The notes: a model not told the origin generated them from the sequence alone. Shown: positions 47,540 to 56,958, numbered from the stretch's first letter. The stretch is 64,000 nt of DNA from Macrococcus hajekii (GCF_004359505.1 NZ_SCWE01000001.1:372001-436000), one strand, 5' to 3'. Numbers and translations are program-made.

Positions 47540-48514
47540 ATGAAGACATTTAAACTGAACCCTTACCGGATAGGTTACAGAACGATGAAGACAGCATTTG
47601 GCATGGCTATCGCAGTCATGATCGCCAAACAACTGGGCGTTGTCAACTTTTCTTCAGCTGCCATACTCGTCGTATTATGCGTGAAGAATACGAAGATGAA
47701 ATCGATGCATGCAGCGTGGTCAAGGTTTGCTTCATGTCTGATAGGACTTCTTTTAGCCAGTTTTATCTTTGAGATGCTTGATTATAATCCTGTTGTTCTG
47801 GGACTGGTAGTGCTGTTTTTTATTCCTTTGACAGTGGTCATCGGGACGCAGGAAGGTGTAATCACCGCCTGTGTTATTATATTGCACTGCTTCAATTCAA
47901 AAGGCATCACTTTGGATTTTATACTCAACGAGATACTGCTTATTATTGTCGGTTTATCTATTGCGCTTGTACTGAATTTATATATGCCAAATCGTCAGAA
48001 CGAGCTGGAAAACTTTAAAACGACAATTGAACAGGAATTTCAGGTGATTTTATCTGAATTCAGTGAAGCCCTGAAATATGTGAACATCCACCTTGATTAT
48101 AAAATAGTGGACCAGGCGCTTCTCACCATCGAAAAAGCGAAGTCAGTCGCTTTTATGGATGTTGAAAATCATTTTGTCCGCAATGAAAACTCTTATTATC
48201 ATTATTTCAATATGAGAGCAAAGCAGGCGCTGTTACTCCATAGAATGGTCGATCTGATCAATGATGTGAGCCGTACAGATACATTGCACAGGGAACTGAG
48301 TGACTTGATTCATGAAATGAGTCTGAATGTCTCGAGTTATGATCATACTGCAGTGCGCCTCCATGATTTATATGCTATTCAGCTGGCTATGAAAGACCAT
48401 GAACTGCCTGTTAATTTTGAAACATTGCATTCACGTGCATCGGCATTCCAGCTCTTAAGAGAACTTGAACAATATTTACTGATTAAATCAAAGTTTGGTT
48501 CCCTGAAAAAATAA
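47540..48514 (+). CDS. Aromatic acid exporter family protein (YqjA-like)
   Basis: Protein of 324 residues with about five to six N-terminal membrane helices (20-150) followed by a soluble helical domain of 170 residues. YRIGYRTMKTAFGMAIAVMIAKQLGV and the following CVKNTKMKSMHAAWSRF loop fit the ArAE/DUF939 (FUSC-like) family; substrate unknown. There is no clear RBS before ATG 47540, which lies just behind a hairpin, so expression may be low or coupled. Confidence 0.82.
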   Translation: MKTFKLNPYRIGYRTMKTAFGMAIAVMIAKQLGVVNFSSAAILVVLCVKNTKMKSMHAAWSRFASCLIGLLLASFIFEMLDYNPVVLGLVVLFFIPLTVVIGTQEGVITACVIILHCFNSKGITLDFILNEILLIIVGLSIALVLNLYMPNRQNELENFKTTIEQEFQVILSEFSEALKYVNIHLDYKIVDQALLTIEKAKSVAFMDVENHFVRNENSYYHYFNMRAKQALLLHRMVDLINDVSRTDTLHRELSDLIHEMSLNVSSYDHTAVRLHDLYAIQLAMKDHELPVNFETLHSRASAFQLLRELEQYLLIKSKFGSLKK

Positions 48515-48540
48515 AAAAGTAATCTACAGCTGTAGATTAC
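48515..48540 (-). terminator. Terminator of the Prli42-like gene
   Basis: A perfect 22-base palindrome (48519-48540; half-site GTAATCTACAG) is followed on the minus strand by TTTTTTATTTTTT. The stop codon of the 32-residue gene lies inside the palindrome. It may also end transcription of the exporter gene on the plus strand. Confidence 0.7.
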
Positions 48541-48635
48541 ATGGATAAAAAGGGTAATATACTAGATAGGATAAGCGCTGCCACAACAGCTACTAATAAA
48601 ATGATAATAAGAATGCGTCTTGTATTGTTATTCAT
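48537..48635 (-). CDS. prli42: 32-residue membrane miniprotein, probable Prli42
   Basis: Open frame of 32 codons on the minus strand: polar, basic head MNNNTRR then one membrane helix (about 8-30). ATG has AAAGGA at good spacing and the gene ends in its own terminator. Prli42 is a miniprotein of about 31 residues that anchors the stressosome to the membrane in Listeria, encoded beside a tripeptidase gene and gnd; here the neighbours are an M20 peptidase and gnd. Identity by size, shape and gene order only; sequence homology should be confirmed. Confidence 0.65.
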   Translation of the reverse strand: MNNNTRRILIIILLVAVVAALILSSILPFLSM

Positions 48636-48689
48636 CGTCAATGTCCTTTCTTTTTTTATCTATTATATCAAATTATGAGGAGTGTTCAC

Positions 48690-49799
48690 ATGTTAAACCA
48701 GGAGCGTTTAGTTGAGACATTTTTAGAGTTAGTTCAGATTGATAGCGAAACAGGATTTGAGAGAGAGATTGCCGACCATTTAATTAAAACATTTGAGGAA
48801 CTGAACTATCATGTTATTGAAGATGATAGTCAGAAAGATACGCATTTTGGTGCAGGTAATCTCATTGTGAATATAGAAGGAAATGAGTCGAAAAAACCGA
48901 TTTATTTTTCATGCCATATGGATACAGTAACACCTGGTAAAGGAATCAAACCAGTTATCAACAACGGTGTGATTGAAACGGATGGTACAACAATTCTTGG
49001 TGCAGATGATAAGGCGGGAATTGCTGTACTACTTGAAACGCTGAAAGTCATCAAAGAAGAAAAGGTGGATCACGGACCTATTCAGATCATCATTTCAGTG
49101 GGCGAAGAAAGTCAGTTAGTCGGGGCTAAAGCATTCGATTCAGCGTATTTAACAAGTGAATTTGGCTATGCACTGGATTCAGGGAATAAAGTGGGTACCA
49201 TTGTCACTGCCGCACCGAGTCAGGCGAAGATAGAAGTGACTATTACTGGCAAGACAGCTCATGCCGGTCTTGAACCTGAAAAAGGAATCAGTGCCATCAA
49301 TATCGCCGCAAAATCGGTGAGCCGTATGACACTCGGTCGTATCGATGAGGAGACGACTGCGAACATCGGACGTTTTGAAGGTGGGACAGTCACAAATATC
49401 GTAGCTGACAGCTGTTATATTCTTGGTGAAGCGAGAAGTCTGGACCAGGACAAACTAGACAGACAGATTGCCCATATGAAAGAAGTATTTGAGGCGACAG
49501 CAGAAGGAATGGGTGGACGGGCAGAAGTAAATATTATTCCAAGCTATCCTAGCTTCAATGTAGCAGAAGACAGTGATGTCGTTAAGGTTGCTTATCAGGC
49601 TGCTGAAAACGTTGGATTATCACCTGTAACGAAGAAAAGCGGTGGTGGTAGTGACGCTAATATATTCAATAGCTATGGTGTACCAACCATTGTGCTGGCA
49701 GTAGGCTATGAACAGATTCATACGAAACAGGAGAAAATGCCGATCAGTGAACTTGTGAAACTTACTGAGCAGGTGCTTGAAATCATTAAGCTTGTGTAA
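48690..49799 (+). CDS. M20-family metallopeptidase (PepT-like)
   Basis: Dizinc peptidase of 369 residues of the M20/M42 peptidase T-like group (B. subtilis YqjE). FSCHMDTVTPGKG has the first His and Asp ligands, ILGADDKAGIAVLLE the bridging Asp, SVGEESQLVGAK the catalytic Glu-Glu. A dimerisation domain follows from about 175 to 285. ATG 48690 has GAGGAGTG upstream. Often annotated tripeptidase T, but substrate is unproven. Confidence 0.9.
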   Translation: MLNQERLVETFLELVQIDSETGFEREIADHLIKTFEELNYHVIEDDSQKDTHFGAGNLIVNIEGNESKKPIYFSCHMDTVTPGKGIKPVINNGVIETDGTTILGADDKAGIAVLLETLKVIKEEKVDHGPIQIIISVGEESQLVGAKAFDSAYLTSEFGYALDSGNKVGTIVTAAPSQAKIEVTITGKTAHAGLEPEKGISAINIAAKSVSRMTLGRIDEETTANIGRFEGGTVTNIVADSCYILGEARSLDQDKLDRQIAHMKEVFEATAEGMGGRAEVNIIPSYPSFNVAEDSDVVKVAYQAAENVGLSPVTKKSGGGSDANIFNSYGVPTIVLAVGYEQIHTKQEKMPISELVKLTEQVLEIIKLV

Positions 49800-49803
49800 C
49801 TTA

Positions 49804-49835
49804 AGAAAAACACCTGGTTACAAGTGTTTTTCTTT
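49804..49835. terminator. Bidirectional terminator
   Basis: AGAAAAACAC and GTGTTTTTCT form a 10-bp stem between the peptidase and the convergent DUF4083 gene. Confidence 0.75.
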
Positions 49836-50006
49836 GTTATGTGCTTGAAACTCTGCAATGATCTGCTGATTCTGTTCTGTGACAATCTGAAAATGGCGCT
49901 CTTTTTGCGTGAGAATTTTATTGGCCAGTGTATTTATCCACCACATTAAAAGAATGATGAAAATAATAGGAAGTAAATAATAAATAAAGGCGATAAGGCT
50001 GAACAT
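49818..50006 (-). CDS. DUF4083-like small membrane protein
   Basis: Protein of 62 residues with an N-terminal membrane helix (about 4-26, with paired Trp) and a polar amphipathic C-terminal part with Gln/Glu/Lys that could form a coiled coil. Similar in layout to the DUF4083 family. Function unknown. Single minus-strand gene. Confidence 0.6.
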   Translation of the reverse strand: MFSLIAFIYYLLPIIFIILLMWWINTLANKILTQKERHFQIVTEQNQQIIAEFQAHNKEKHL

Positions 50007-50161
50007 AGCTATACAAATTTCTCCCTTACAAATATTTGAAGCTATTATAACACAGAGGCGTTAAAAACAACTATTCTCATGTGAATATTATTCTCTTCTT
50101 AGTACGTTAATAAGCTCTATGTTATAATAATGAAGAAAATGACTAGGAAAGAGGTATCCAC

Positions 50162-51565
50162 ATGACGAAACAACAAATCGGTGTCATCGGACTTGCCGTG
50201 ATGGGTAAGAATCTGGCATGGAACATTGAATCAAGAGGCTATACGGTTTCTGTATTTAATCGTTCTCCCCAGAAAACTGAAGAAATGGTAGCAGAATCTG
50301 AAGGGAAAAATATCTTCCCGACTTATTCTCTGGAAGAGTTCGTGCAGAGTCTCGAAGTACCGAGACGTATTCTGATGATGGTCAAAGCGGGTGAAGCCAC
50401 TGATCATACGATTGAAAGTCTTATCCCACTTTTAGATAAAGGTGATATCCTGATTGATGGGGGTAATACGAATTATAATGATACGATTCGTCGTAACCTT
50501 TATTTATCTGAACAAGGACTGAACTTCATTGGTACAGGTGTTTCAGGTGGAGAAGAGGGAGCATTACATGGTCCTTCTATCATGCCAGGTGGACAGAAGG
50601 AAGCTTATGAGCTCGTCAAACCTATTTTAGAGGATATTGCAGCTAAGGCTCAGGATGGTAAACCTTGTGTCGCTTATATCGGACCAGATGGCGCAGGTCA
50701 CTACGTCAAGATGGTTCATAATGGCATTGAATATGCTGATATGCAGCTGATCGCAGAGAGCTATAACTTGATGAAAAATGTACTTAAAATGTCTCATAAT
50801 GAAATAGCTGACACGTTTGCTGAATGGAATAAAGGCGAACTTGATTCATATTTAATCGAGATTACAGCAGATATCTTCCGCAAAATGGATGAAGATGGAA
50901 CACCACTTGTAGAAAAAGTGATGGATAAGGCAGGTCAGAAAGGGACGGGTAAATGGACGTCTATCAATGCACTTGATTTAGGAATCCCGCTGACTATCAT
51001 TACTGAATCTGTATTTGCACGTTTCATTTCTTCACAGAAAGAAGAACGTGTGGCGGCATCAAAAGCTTTCGATGCACATGAATATGAATTTAAGGGCGAT
51101 AAACAGGAGTTCCTTGAACAGATCAGACAGGCACTCTATATGAGTAAAATCTGTAGTTATGCACAAGGTTTCAGTCAGATGAAAGTAGCCAGCGAAACAA
51201 ACAACTGGAATCTTCAGCTTGGAGATCTCGCTATGATCTGGCGCGAAGGCTGTATTATCCGTGCACACTTCCTGCAGAAAATCAAGGATGCGTATGACCG
51301 TGATGGAGAGCTGCAGAACTTACTGCTTGATCCTTATTTCAACGACATTGTCTCTGAATATAACGGTTCACTGCGTAAAGTAACAGGTACTGCGATTGAA
51401 GCAGGTTTCCCAGTTCCATCATTTGCAGCTGCGATTACTTATTTCGACAGCTATCGTGCTGCAGACTTACCAGCTAACTTAATTCAGGCGCAGCGTGACT
51501 ATTTTGGTGCCCATACTTATGAACGTAAAGATAAAGAAGGCATCTTCCATACAGAATGGAAGTAA
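50162..51565 (+). CDS. gnd: 6-phosphogluconate dehydrogenase, decarboxylating
   Basis: Oxidises 6-phosphogluconate to ribulose-5-phosphate with NADP; 467 residues, oxidative pentose phosphate pathway. Nucleotide-binding [18 protein letters not shown], substrate loop [19 protein letters not shown], and catalytic Lys/Glu region [19 protein letters not shown]. Nucleotide preference is not certain by eye. GAAAGAGGT RBS. Partner gene zwf is 1.5 kb away on the other strand. Confidence 0.97.
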   Translation: MTKQQIGVIGLAVMGKNLAWNIESRGYTVSVFNRSPQKTEEMVAESEGKNIFPTYSLEEFVQSLEVPRRILMMVKAGEATDHTIESLIPLLDKGDILIDGGNTNYNDTIRRNLYLSEQGLNFIGTGVSGGEEGALHGPSIMPGGQKEAYELVKPILEDIAAKAQDGKPCVAYIGPDGAGHYVKMVHNGIEYADMQLIAESYNLMKNVLKMSHNEIADTFAEWNKGELDSYLIEITADIFRKMDEDGTPLVEKVMDKAGQKGTGKWTSINALDLGIPLTIITESVFARFISSQKEERVAASKAFDAHEYEFKGDKQEFLEQIRQALYMSKICSYAQGFSQMKVASETNNWNLQLGDLAMIWREGCIIRAHFLQKIKDAYDRDGELQNLLLDPYFNDIVSEYNGSLRKVTGTAIEAGFPVPSFAAAITYFDSYRAADLPANLIQAQRDYFGAHTYERKDKEGIFHTEWK

Positions 51566-51568
51566 AAT

Positions 51569-51600
51569 AAACCTTGGGGCTTAAGCCTCAAGGTTTTTTA
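51569..51600. terminator. Bidirectional terminator
   Basis: AAACCTTGGGGC, loop TTAA, GCCTCAAGGTTTTTT with one G-T pair, between gnd and the convergent AraC-type gene. Confidence 0.85.
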
Positions 51601-52428
51601 GTCGATAGGTAAGTAGAATTGCATCTTATTAGAATGACCATCGAAATCAATAGGTAAATTAAATTGAGCGATATAGTAATCATTTTTCTTATAATCCAGC
51701 ATGACAGCTACTTGCTGCTCAATCGATTGCCATACTTCATTGAAAAGATAGTCCACATAACCTCTTGACTTAAAGACAGCAAATTTTTCATGATGCAGAT
51801 GCTCTGTTTCCAGCTGAGTAGTTTCATCACTTTCAACCCCTACGAAAACTTCTACGCCGTAGGTATGAGGATGAACAATCACGTAAACAGACTCTGACCG
51901 TTTTTTGAGTTCGTTCAGCTGACCGTTGTCCTCGAGGTCATAAAGCAGGTCGGCAAGAAAGAAATGGTTGTAAAGTGCCGGTGTGGACACTTGAAGACGA
52001 TAACCGATGAGACGAGATAATCTTTTATGCTGAATCATATAGGATAGCGGAGGTTGTTCCGTGACACCGAACTTCACATAAAGTCTGTTGAATGATTTAA
52101 GGTCCTGTTGATGAGCCCGCGCCTGCAGAGGAGAGTAACCATGATAATCCCTGAAGTCATCACTGAATGAGAGGGCATCTGGATAACCATATTTCTCTGC
52201 GATTTCAAGAAGACTCATATTGCCTTTTACCAGTTCGACAGCTGCATCAGATAACCTGCGTCGTGTTACATATTCTTCAATATTCATACCGGTTATCATT
52301 GTGAAGGACTGATTAACATGGAAAGGTGTCTCATCAATATGGCGTGCAAGTTCGTCAAGCTGAATCTTTTTTAGTAGATTGTCCTCAAGGTAGACAATAG
52401 TCTGCTGAATCATTTTAAGGGATTCCAT
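51598..52428 (-). CDS. AraC-family transcriptional regulator
   Basis: Protein of 276 residues. The two helix-turn-helix motifs of AraC regulators lie at the N-terminus (about 5-108): LDELARHIDETPFHVNQSF, then LLEIAEKYGYPDALSFSDDFRDYHGYSPLQ. The rest (about 120-276) looks like a GyrI-like effector-binding domain. Effector unknown. It lies 19 bases downstream of the methyltransferase-like gene, so the two may be co-transcribed. Confidence 0.85.
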   Translation of the reverse strand: MESLKMIQQTIVYLEDNLLKKIQLDELARHIDETPFHVNQSFTMITGMNIEEYVTRRRLSDAAVELVKGNMSLLEIAEKYGYPDALSFSDDFRDYHGYSPLQARAHQQDLKSFNRLYVKFGVTEQPPLSYMIQHKRLSRLIGYRLQVSTPALYNHFFLADLLYDLEDNGQLNELKKRSESVYVIVHPHTYGVEVFVGVESDETTQLETEHLHHEKFAVFKSRGYVDYLFNEVWQSIEQQVAVMLDYKKNDYYIAQFNLPIDFDGHSNKMQFYLPID

Positions 52429-52447
52429 AATGCCTCGTTTCTAGATT

Positions 52448-53050
52448 TTAGCCAATCTGATAAATAATGATCATATCCTCAGCATCATCAATATAGTCAT
52501 CCAGCTCTATACGTTTTATTTCATTGAATAATCCAAATTGACTGAGGATATCAATATATTCATGCTTTGCATAATATAATATCACAAATGCACGTCTTTT
52601 GTATGGATAAGCTGATAGGAAGCGGTGGATGATGGTTCTGAATATCTCGGCAGAAAATGGATTGAAAAAGAAGAGTATGCTTTCATGACCACTGAATTGG
52701 TAATCCAGCACGTTGAGATTCATCGATTGTACACCCAACTCATCTTTAGTAAGTGCTGCATGATGAAGTAAACGATACTGCTCTATATTGTGCTCTCCTT
52801 TTAAATAAAGAGCTTTATTGAGTTCAATACCGGTAGCAGGAATATGCAGTGAGTGGTGAATATATATCGGTACTCTCATAAGTCCCGAACCGAAATCAAT
52901 AAACTGGTCATGATGAACATGTTCCCTCAGAAAGTCGACTAGTTTTTCGAGATCTGAATAACCACTTGCCTCATAACGGTGATAATGAGTAAGCGCGGGG
53001 AAATGCTGGTTGCTGTCATCTGTTATAATATTCAACTCTGAATCAGACAT
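52448..53050 (-). CDS. Putative class I SAM-dependent methyltransferase
   Basis: Protein of 200 residues. FIDFGSGLMRVPIYIHH fits SAM motif I and GIELNKALY the acidic loop after strand 2; ILFFFNPFS resembles motif IV (N-P-F). Target unknown. Small-molecule or protein methylation cannot be told. It sits between zwf and the AraC gene on the same strand, separated from zwf by a terminator. Confidence 0.7.
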   Translation of the reverse strand: MSDSELNIITDDSNQHFPALTHYHRYEASGYSDLEKLVDFLREHVHHDQFIDFGSGLMRVPIYIHHSLHIPATGIELNKALYLKGEHNIEQYRLLHHAALTKDELGVQSMNLNVLDYQFSGHESILFFFNPFSAEIFRTIIHRFLSAYPYKRRAFVILYYAKHEYIDILSQFGLFNEIKRIELDDYIDDAEDMIIIYQIG

Positions 53051-53064
53051 TAAATACTCCTTTA

Positions 53065-53095
53065 AAAAGACCTCTTCTGATAGTCAGAAGAGGTC
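53065..53095 (-). terminator. zwf terminator
   Basis: GACCTCTTCTGA, loop, TCAGAAGAGGTC followed on the minus strand by TTTTTAAA. Confidence 0.85.
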
Positions 53096-53100
53096 ATAGT

Positions 53101-54579
53101 TTAAAAATCCCACCAATGAAGGTTATCACGTGTTAACAGTAATTCGCTCTTAACAGGACCGTTTGAACCTGCCTGGTAGTTAGGGAATGGTGCGGGATGG
53201 TCACGCCAATATTGATCGATAACATCGACATAGCTCCATGTTGCCTTTAATTCTTCCCAGTGTGTAAAATTAGTGGCATCGCCTTTAAGACAATCATAGA
53301 TCAGCCCTTCATAAGCATCCACTGTATTCATCTTATCCTGAGCAGTCAGGGCGTAAGAGAGCTTGACGGGTTCTGTATCAATACCTTCCACATATTTTCT
53401 TGCATTCAGATGAAGTTCGATACCTTCATTCGGCTGAATGTTGATGACAAGCAGATTCGAGTCAAGGTGTTGATCACGTTTGTAATAAAGGTTCATCGGT
53501 ACTTCCTTGAACTCGACGACAACACGAATTTCTTTTTCTTTCATCCTTTTGCCGGTACGAATATAGAAAGGAACACCTGCCCAGCGGAAATTATCAATCA
53601 TCACTTTAGCAGCAACAAAGGTAGGGGTATTAGATTCAGCATCCACATTCTCTTCATCGCGGTATTTCGGTACTGCTTCTCCGTTGATGATGCCTTTATC
53701 ATACTGGCCACGTACAAAATAATTTCGTACTTCAGAAGGCTTAATCTGTCTGATTGAACGCAGTGCCTTAACTTTCTCATTACGGATATCGTCCGATTCC
53801 AGAGAAATAGGGGGCTCCATAGCGAGAAGCGACACAATCTGCAGCATATGGTTCTGCACCATATCTTTCAGGGCACCACTCTTATCATAATAGCCGCCTC
53901 TATCTTCTACACCCAGTGTTTCAGAAGAAGTGACTTGAATATTGGAAATATATTTATTGTTCCAGAGCGGTTCAAACATTGCATTACTGAAGCGAAGAAT
54001 TTCAATATTCTGCACCATATCTTTTCCGAGATAGTGATCGATACGGAAGATTTCCTCTTCTTTGAATGAACGTGTAATCTGTGCATTCAGCAGGTCTGCA
54101 GATTTTAAGTCTGTACCGAATGGTTTTTCGATAATCAGACGCGTAAAGCCTTTAGTATCAGTCAGGCCACTCTCTTTCAGAGAATCCGTCACTGTACCGA
54201 AGAATTCCGGTGCCATTGCGAGATAGAATAGGCGGTTACCTTCCAGCTGATATTCCTGGTCCAATCTCTCTGAAAGTGTCAGAAGTTGCTGATAACTTTC
54301 AAGGTTATTGACGTCATGCGGCTGATAATAGACATGCGTCATAAAATCATCAAGACGGTGTGTATCCTTCACATGCTTCGTGATCGAAGTCTTGATTTCT
54401 TCTCTGAACTTCTCATTATTCCACTCTCTGCGACCAATACCTATAATTGCAATATGCTCATTTAGATTACCTTGCTGGAAGAGATGAAAAAGCGACGGAA
54501 ATAGCTTGCGATGACTTAAGTCACCAGTCGCACCAAAAATAGTAATGAGACAAGGAATATTCTGTTTTTCAATATCCAT
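53101..54579 (-). CDS. zwf: Glucose-6-phosphate 1-dehydrogenase
   Basis: First enzyme of the oxidative pentose phosphate pathway, 492 residues. TIFGATGDLSHRKLFPSLF is the NADP loop, RIDHYLGKDMVQNI the substrate/catalytic His motif, and IEKPFGTDL the conserved Lys. Transcribed divergently from RNase Z. Together with glcK and gnd in this window it makes the path from glucose to ribulose-5-phosphate. Confidence 0.97.
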   Translation of the reverse strand: MDIEKQNIPCLITIFGATGDLSHRKLFPSLFHLFQQGNLNEHIAIIGIGRREWNNEKFREEIKTSITKHVKDTHRLDDFMTHVYYQPHDVNNLESYQQLLTLSERLDQEYQLEGNRLFYLAMAPEFFGTVTDSLKESGLTDTKGFTRLIIEKPFGTDLKSADLLNAQITRSFKEEEIFRIDHYLGKDMVQNIEILRFSNAMFEPLWNNKYISNIQVTSSETLGVEDRGGYYDKSGALKDMVQNHMLQIVSLLAMEPPISLESDDIRNEKVKALRSIRQIKPSEVRNYFVRGQYDKGIINGEAVPKYRDEENVDAESNTPTFVAAKVMIDNFRWAGVPFYIRTGKRMKEKEIRVVVEFKEVPMNLYYKRDQHLDSNLLVINIQPNEGIELHLNARKYVEGIDTEPVKLSYALTAQDKMNTVDAYEGLIYDCLKGDATNFTHWEELKATWSYVDVIDQYWRDHPAPFPNYQAGSNGPVKSELLLTRDNLHWWDF

Positions 54580-54684
54580 CTACGGAACCTCGATTCGTTT
54601 AAATTCTTTATTATTTTTTCATACAATCGCTTAAAACACAATTAAAACATGCTATAATATCTTGATAAATTAAGAAGGTGAACA

Positions 54685-55617
54685 ATGTTGGAAATCACAT
54701 TTTTAGGGACAAGCGCAGGCTTACCCACAAAAGAAAGAAATACACAGACGACTGTACTCAATCTAAGTCCGTTTCTTAACGAGTTCTGGTTGTTTGATGC
54801 GGGGGAGGCAGCACAGCACCAGATTCTGCATACGAAAATCAAACTTGGTAAACTAAGAGCAATATTCATTACCCATATGCACGGGGATCACGTCTTCGGA
54901 TTGCCAGGCATTCTGACTTCAAGAAGCTTTCAAGGCGGGGAAAATAAAAAGCTGACAGTATACGGTCCGCCAGGCATCCGTTCATTTATAGAAACGACAT
55001 TAAAACTGACGGCTTCACATCTCAATTATCCGCTTGAAATCATTGAAGTAAGTGATGCAGGACAATATGAGCGAGAAGGCATCATCATCAAAACACTACT
55101 GCTTTGTCACGGTGTTCCTTCGTACGGCTATAGGCTTGAGTTCCCAGAGCAGGAAGGCCGTCTGCTGCAGGAAAAGCTTCTGGCTGAAGGCATAGCTCCG
55201 GGTCCCGTTTATAGAGCATTTAAATCTCAGGACACTGTTGAATATGAAGGCCAGCTTTATGATGCAAGATTATATCGGGCGGAGAATACCCCAGGTAAAG
55301 TCATTACTTTCTTCGGCGATACGATGCCGGTAGAATCAGAAATACAGCTTGCACTGGATGCAGATGTCATCGTTCATGAAAGTACTTATCTGGAAGGGGA
55401 TTTAACCCTCAGTCATCAATATCATCATAGTCATATCAGTGATGTTATCAGGCTGGCAGAGCAGTGTAACGTTAAGCTGACACTCATCAATCACGTAAGC
55501 AATCGATATCATATGCAGGATATTCAAGCTGCTGAAGCACTTATCAAGGAGCAGCATCCAGATTTTAATTTCCGTATTGCACATGACTTTATGACTGTAT
55601 CACTCAATATGATATAA
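54685..55617 (+). CDS. rnz: Ribonuclease Z
   Basis: Processes the 3' ends of tRNA precursors lacking encoded CCA; 310 residues, zinc beta-lactamase fold. FLGTSAGLPTKERN opens the protein, THMHGDHVFGLPGIL has metal ligands, FFGDT and HESTY plus HSHISDVI and INHVSNRY close the site. TGAAGGTGA-type RBS. In B. subtilis rnz also follows zwf. Confidence 0.96.
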   Translation: MLEITFLGTSAGLPTKERNTQTTVLNLSPFLNEFWLFDAGEAAQHQILHTKIKLGKLRAIFITHMHGDHVFGLPGILTSRSFQGGENKKLTVYGPPGIRSFIETTLKLTASHLNYPLEIIEVSDAGQYEREGIIIKTLLLCHGVPSYGYRLEFPEQEGRLLQEKLLAEGIAPGPVYRAFKSQDTVEYEGQLYDARLYRAENTPGKVITFFGDTMPVESEIQLALDADVIVHESTYLEGDLTLSHQYHHSHISDVIRLAEQCNVKLTLINHVSNRYHMQDIQAAEALIKEQHPDFNFRIAHDFMTVSLNMI

Positions 55618-55639
55618 TGACAAAAAGGGGATGAAAAAC

Positions 55640-56116
55640 ATGCAGAATTATCACCATATTTTAATAGCAGTAGACGGTTCACGTGACGCCGAATGGGCAT
55701 TTAATAAAGCAGTTGAAACCGCAAAACGTAACGCAGCACATCTCACTATCGTTCATATTATAGAAGGGCGAAGCTTTGCTGAACTTAATATTGCTGAACG
55801 TCCAGATATTGATGATGTTGAAGATTACAGCCATCAACTGCTGGAAGGTTATCGCAATCTGGCACAGGCTGCAGGTATCGCGGAGATCGATGTTTATAGT
55901 GAGGCAGGTTCACCTGATTCTCTCATTCCTAAAAAGATTGCGGTTAAAGTCGGAGCCGATCTTATCGTGTGTGGTTCAGCAGGTTTGAATGCAGTCGAAC
56001 GGTTTATTCTCGGCTCAACGTCAGAATCAATCGTTCGCCACGCGAAATGTGATGTGCTGGTCGTCAGAACAGAAACGATACCTGATGACTTTGAGCCTCA
56101 GCTGGGCGTCAAATAA
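55640..56116 (+). CDS. Universal stress protein (UspA family)
   Basis: Protein of 158 residues with one Usp domain: YHHILIAVDGSRDAEWAFNKAVE at the start and the ATP-binding loop GSAGLNAVERFILGSTSESIVRHAKCDVLVVR (G-2x-G-9x-G-S/T) near the end, so an ATP-binding type. AAGGGG precedes ATG 55640. It follows rnz by 22 bases and may be co-transcribed. Exact role unknown. Confidence 0.92.
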   Translation: MQNYHHILIAVDGSRDAEWAFNKAVETAKRNAAHLTIVHIIEGRSFAELNIAERPDIDDVEDYSHQLLEGYRNLAQAAGIAEIDVYSEAGSPDSLIPKKIAVKVGADLIVCGSAGLNAVERFILGSTSESIVRHAKCDVLVVRTETIPDDFEPQLGVK

Positions 56117-56156
56117 AGAGACAGCAATTCCAGATGGAATTGCTGTCTCTTATATT
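56117..56156. terminator. Bidirectional terminator
   Basis: AGAGACAGCAATTCC, loop AGAT, GGAATTGCTGTCTCT: perfect 15-bp stem between usp and proC. Confidence 0.85.
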
Positions 56157-56958
56157 ATTCCGAAAGTTCTTTGCTGCGTTTAATAGCCTGTTCCAGACAG
56201 TCAGTGAAAATATCTTCAACTGGATATTTCTTTAAAGCATCCAGTCCAGCTTTAGTCGTGCCGCCCTTAGAAGTGATATTTTCCCGGAGCTGCTCAATAT
56301 CAAGCTCACTTGCTTCAAGCATATGTCCGGTTCCAATAATTAAGTTTCGCACTGCAGCATCTACATGCTCTTTGTCGAGACCCATATGGATCGCTGCTTT
56401 AATGTACTGTTCATACATATAATAAAGAAATGCAGGTCCACTGCCTGTAATAGCTGTAACTTGATGCAGCTTCTCTTCTTCTACTTCAAGTGCTGTACCG
56501 AAGGAATTAAGAATCTTAAACAGCTCAGCCTTATGTCCAGCATCAAACGTATCTGAAAAAGTGATGCCCGTCACGGACTGCTGAACTTGCGCATTGGTAT
56601 TTGGCATAATACGTGCAATCGGATTCTGCATCTGCAGCTTATTTTTAATTTGATTGATAGGCACACCTGCCATGATAGAGACAAAGTGATTGCCTGGCTG
56701 GATTTTATCTTTAATGCGCTCAGACAGTGCGTCGAAATCATACGGCTTTGTCGCAAGGAAAACATAATCAGCGTCTGTCAGCAGTTCATCATCATCGTAA
56801 CTATAATTAATGTCCAGTTTCTGCTGGAAATCCTGCAGCTGTCCTTCACTGGAACGATTGGTCAGATAGATGTTATGACTGTTTAATAAACTGCTGCTGA
56901 TGATTCCTTCAAAAATCGCACTTGCCATATTGCCAGCGCCGTAAAATACAATTTTCAT
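56155..56958 (-). CDS. proC: Pyrroline-5-carboxylate reductase
   Basis: Last step of proline synthesis; 267 residues. Rossmann motif FYGAGNMASAIFEGI, FLATKPYD, the ITGSGPAFLYYMYEQ helix and SKGGTTKAGLDAL active-site segment are all present. The ATG at 56958 is preferred over 56973 because it opens directly on MKIVFYGAG and has GGAGGTAAG upstream. B. subtilis has proI at the same locus. Confidence 0.95.
   Translation of the reverse strand: MKIVFYGAGNMASAIFEGIISSSLLNSHNIYLTNRSSEGQLQDFQQKLDINYSYDDDELLTDADYVFLATKPYDFDALSERIKDKIQPGNHFVSIMAGVPINQIKNKLQMQNPIARIMPNTNAQVQQSVTGITFSDTFDAGHKAELFKILNSFGTALEVEEEKLHQVTAITGSGPAFLYYMYEQYIKAAIHMGLDKEHVDAAVRNLIIGTGHMLEASELDIEQLRENITSKGGTTKAGLDALKKYPVEDIFTDCLEQAIKRSKELSE

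Noticed and set aside
48519-48540. Perfect 22-base palindrome as an operator
   Set aside because: It is followed on the minus strand by a long T tract and contains the stop codon of the miniprotein gene, so a terminator is the simpler reading.
53260-53757. 165-codon plus-strand frame inside zwf
   Set aside because: Antisense shadow of zwf; composition rich in Ile/Phe/His/Cys, no RBS, no recognisable domain.
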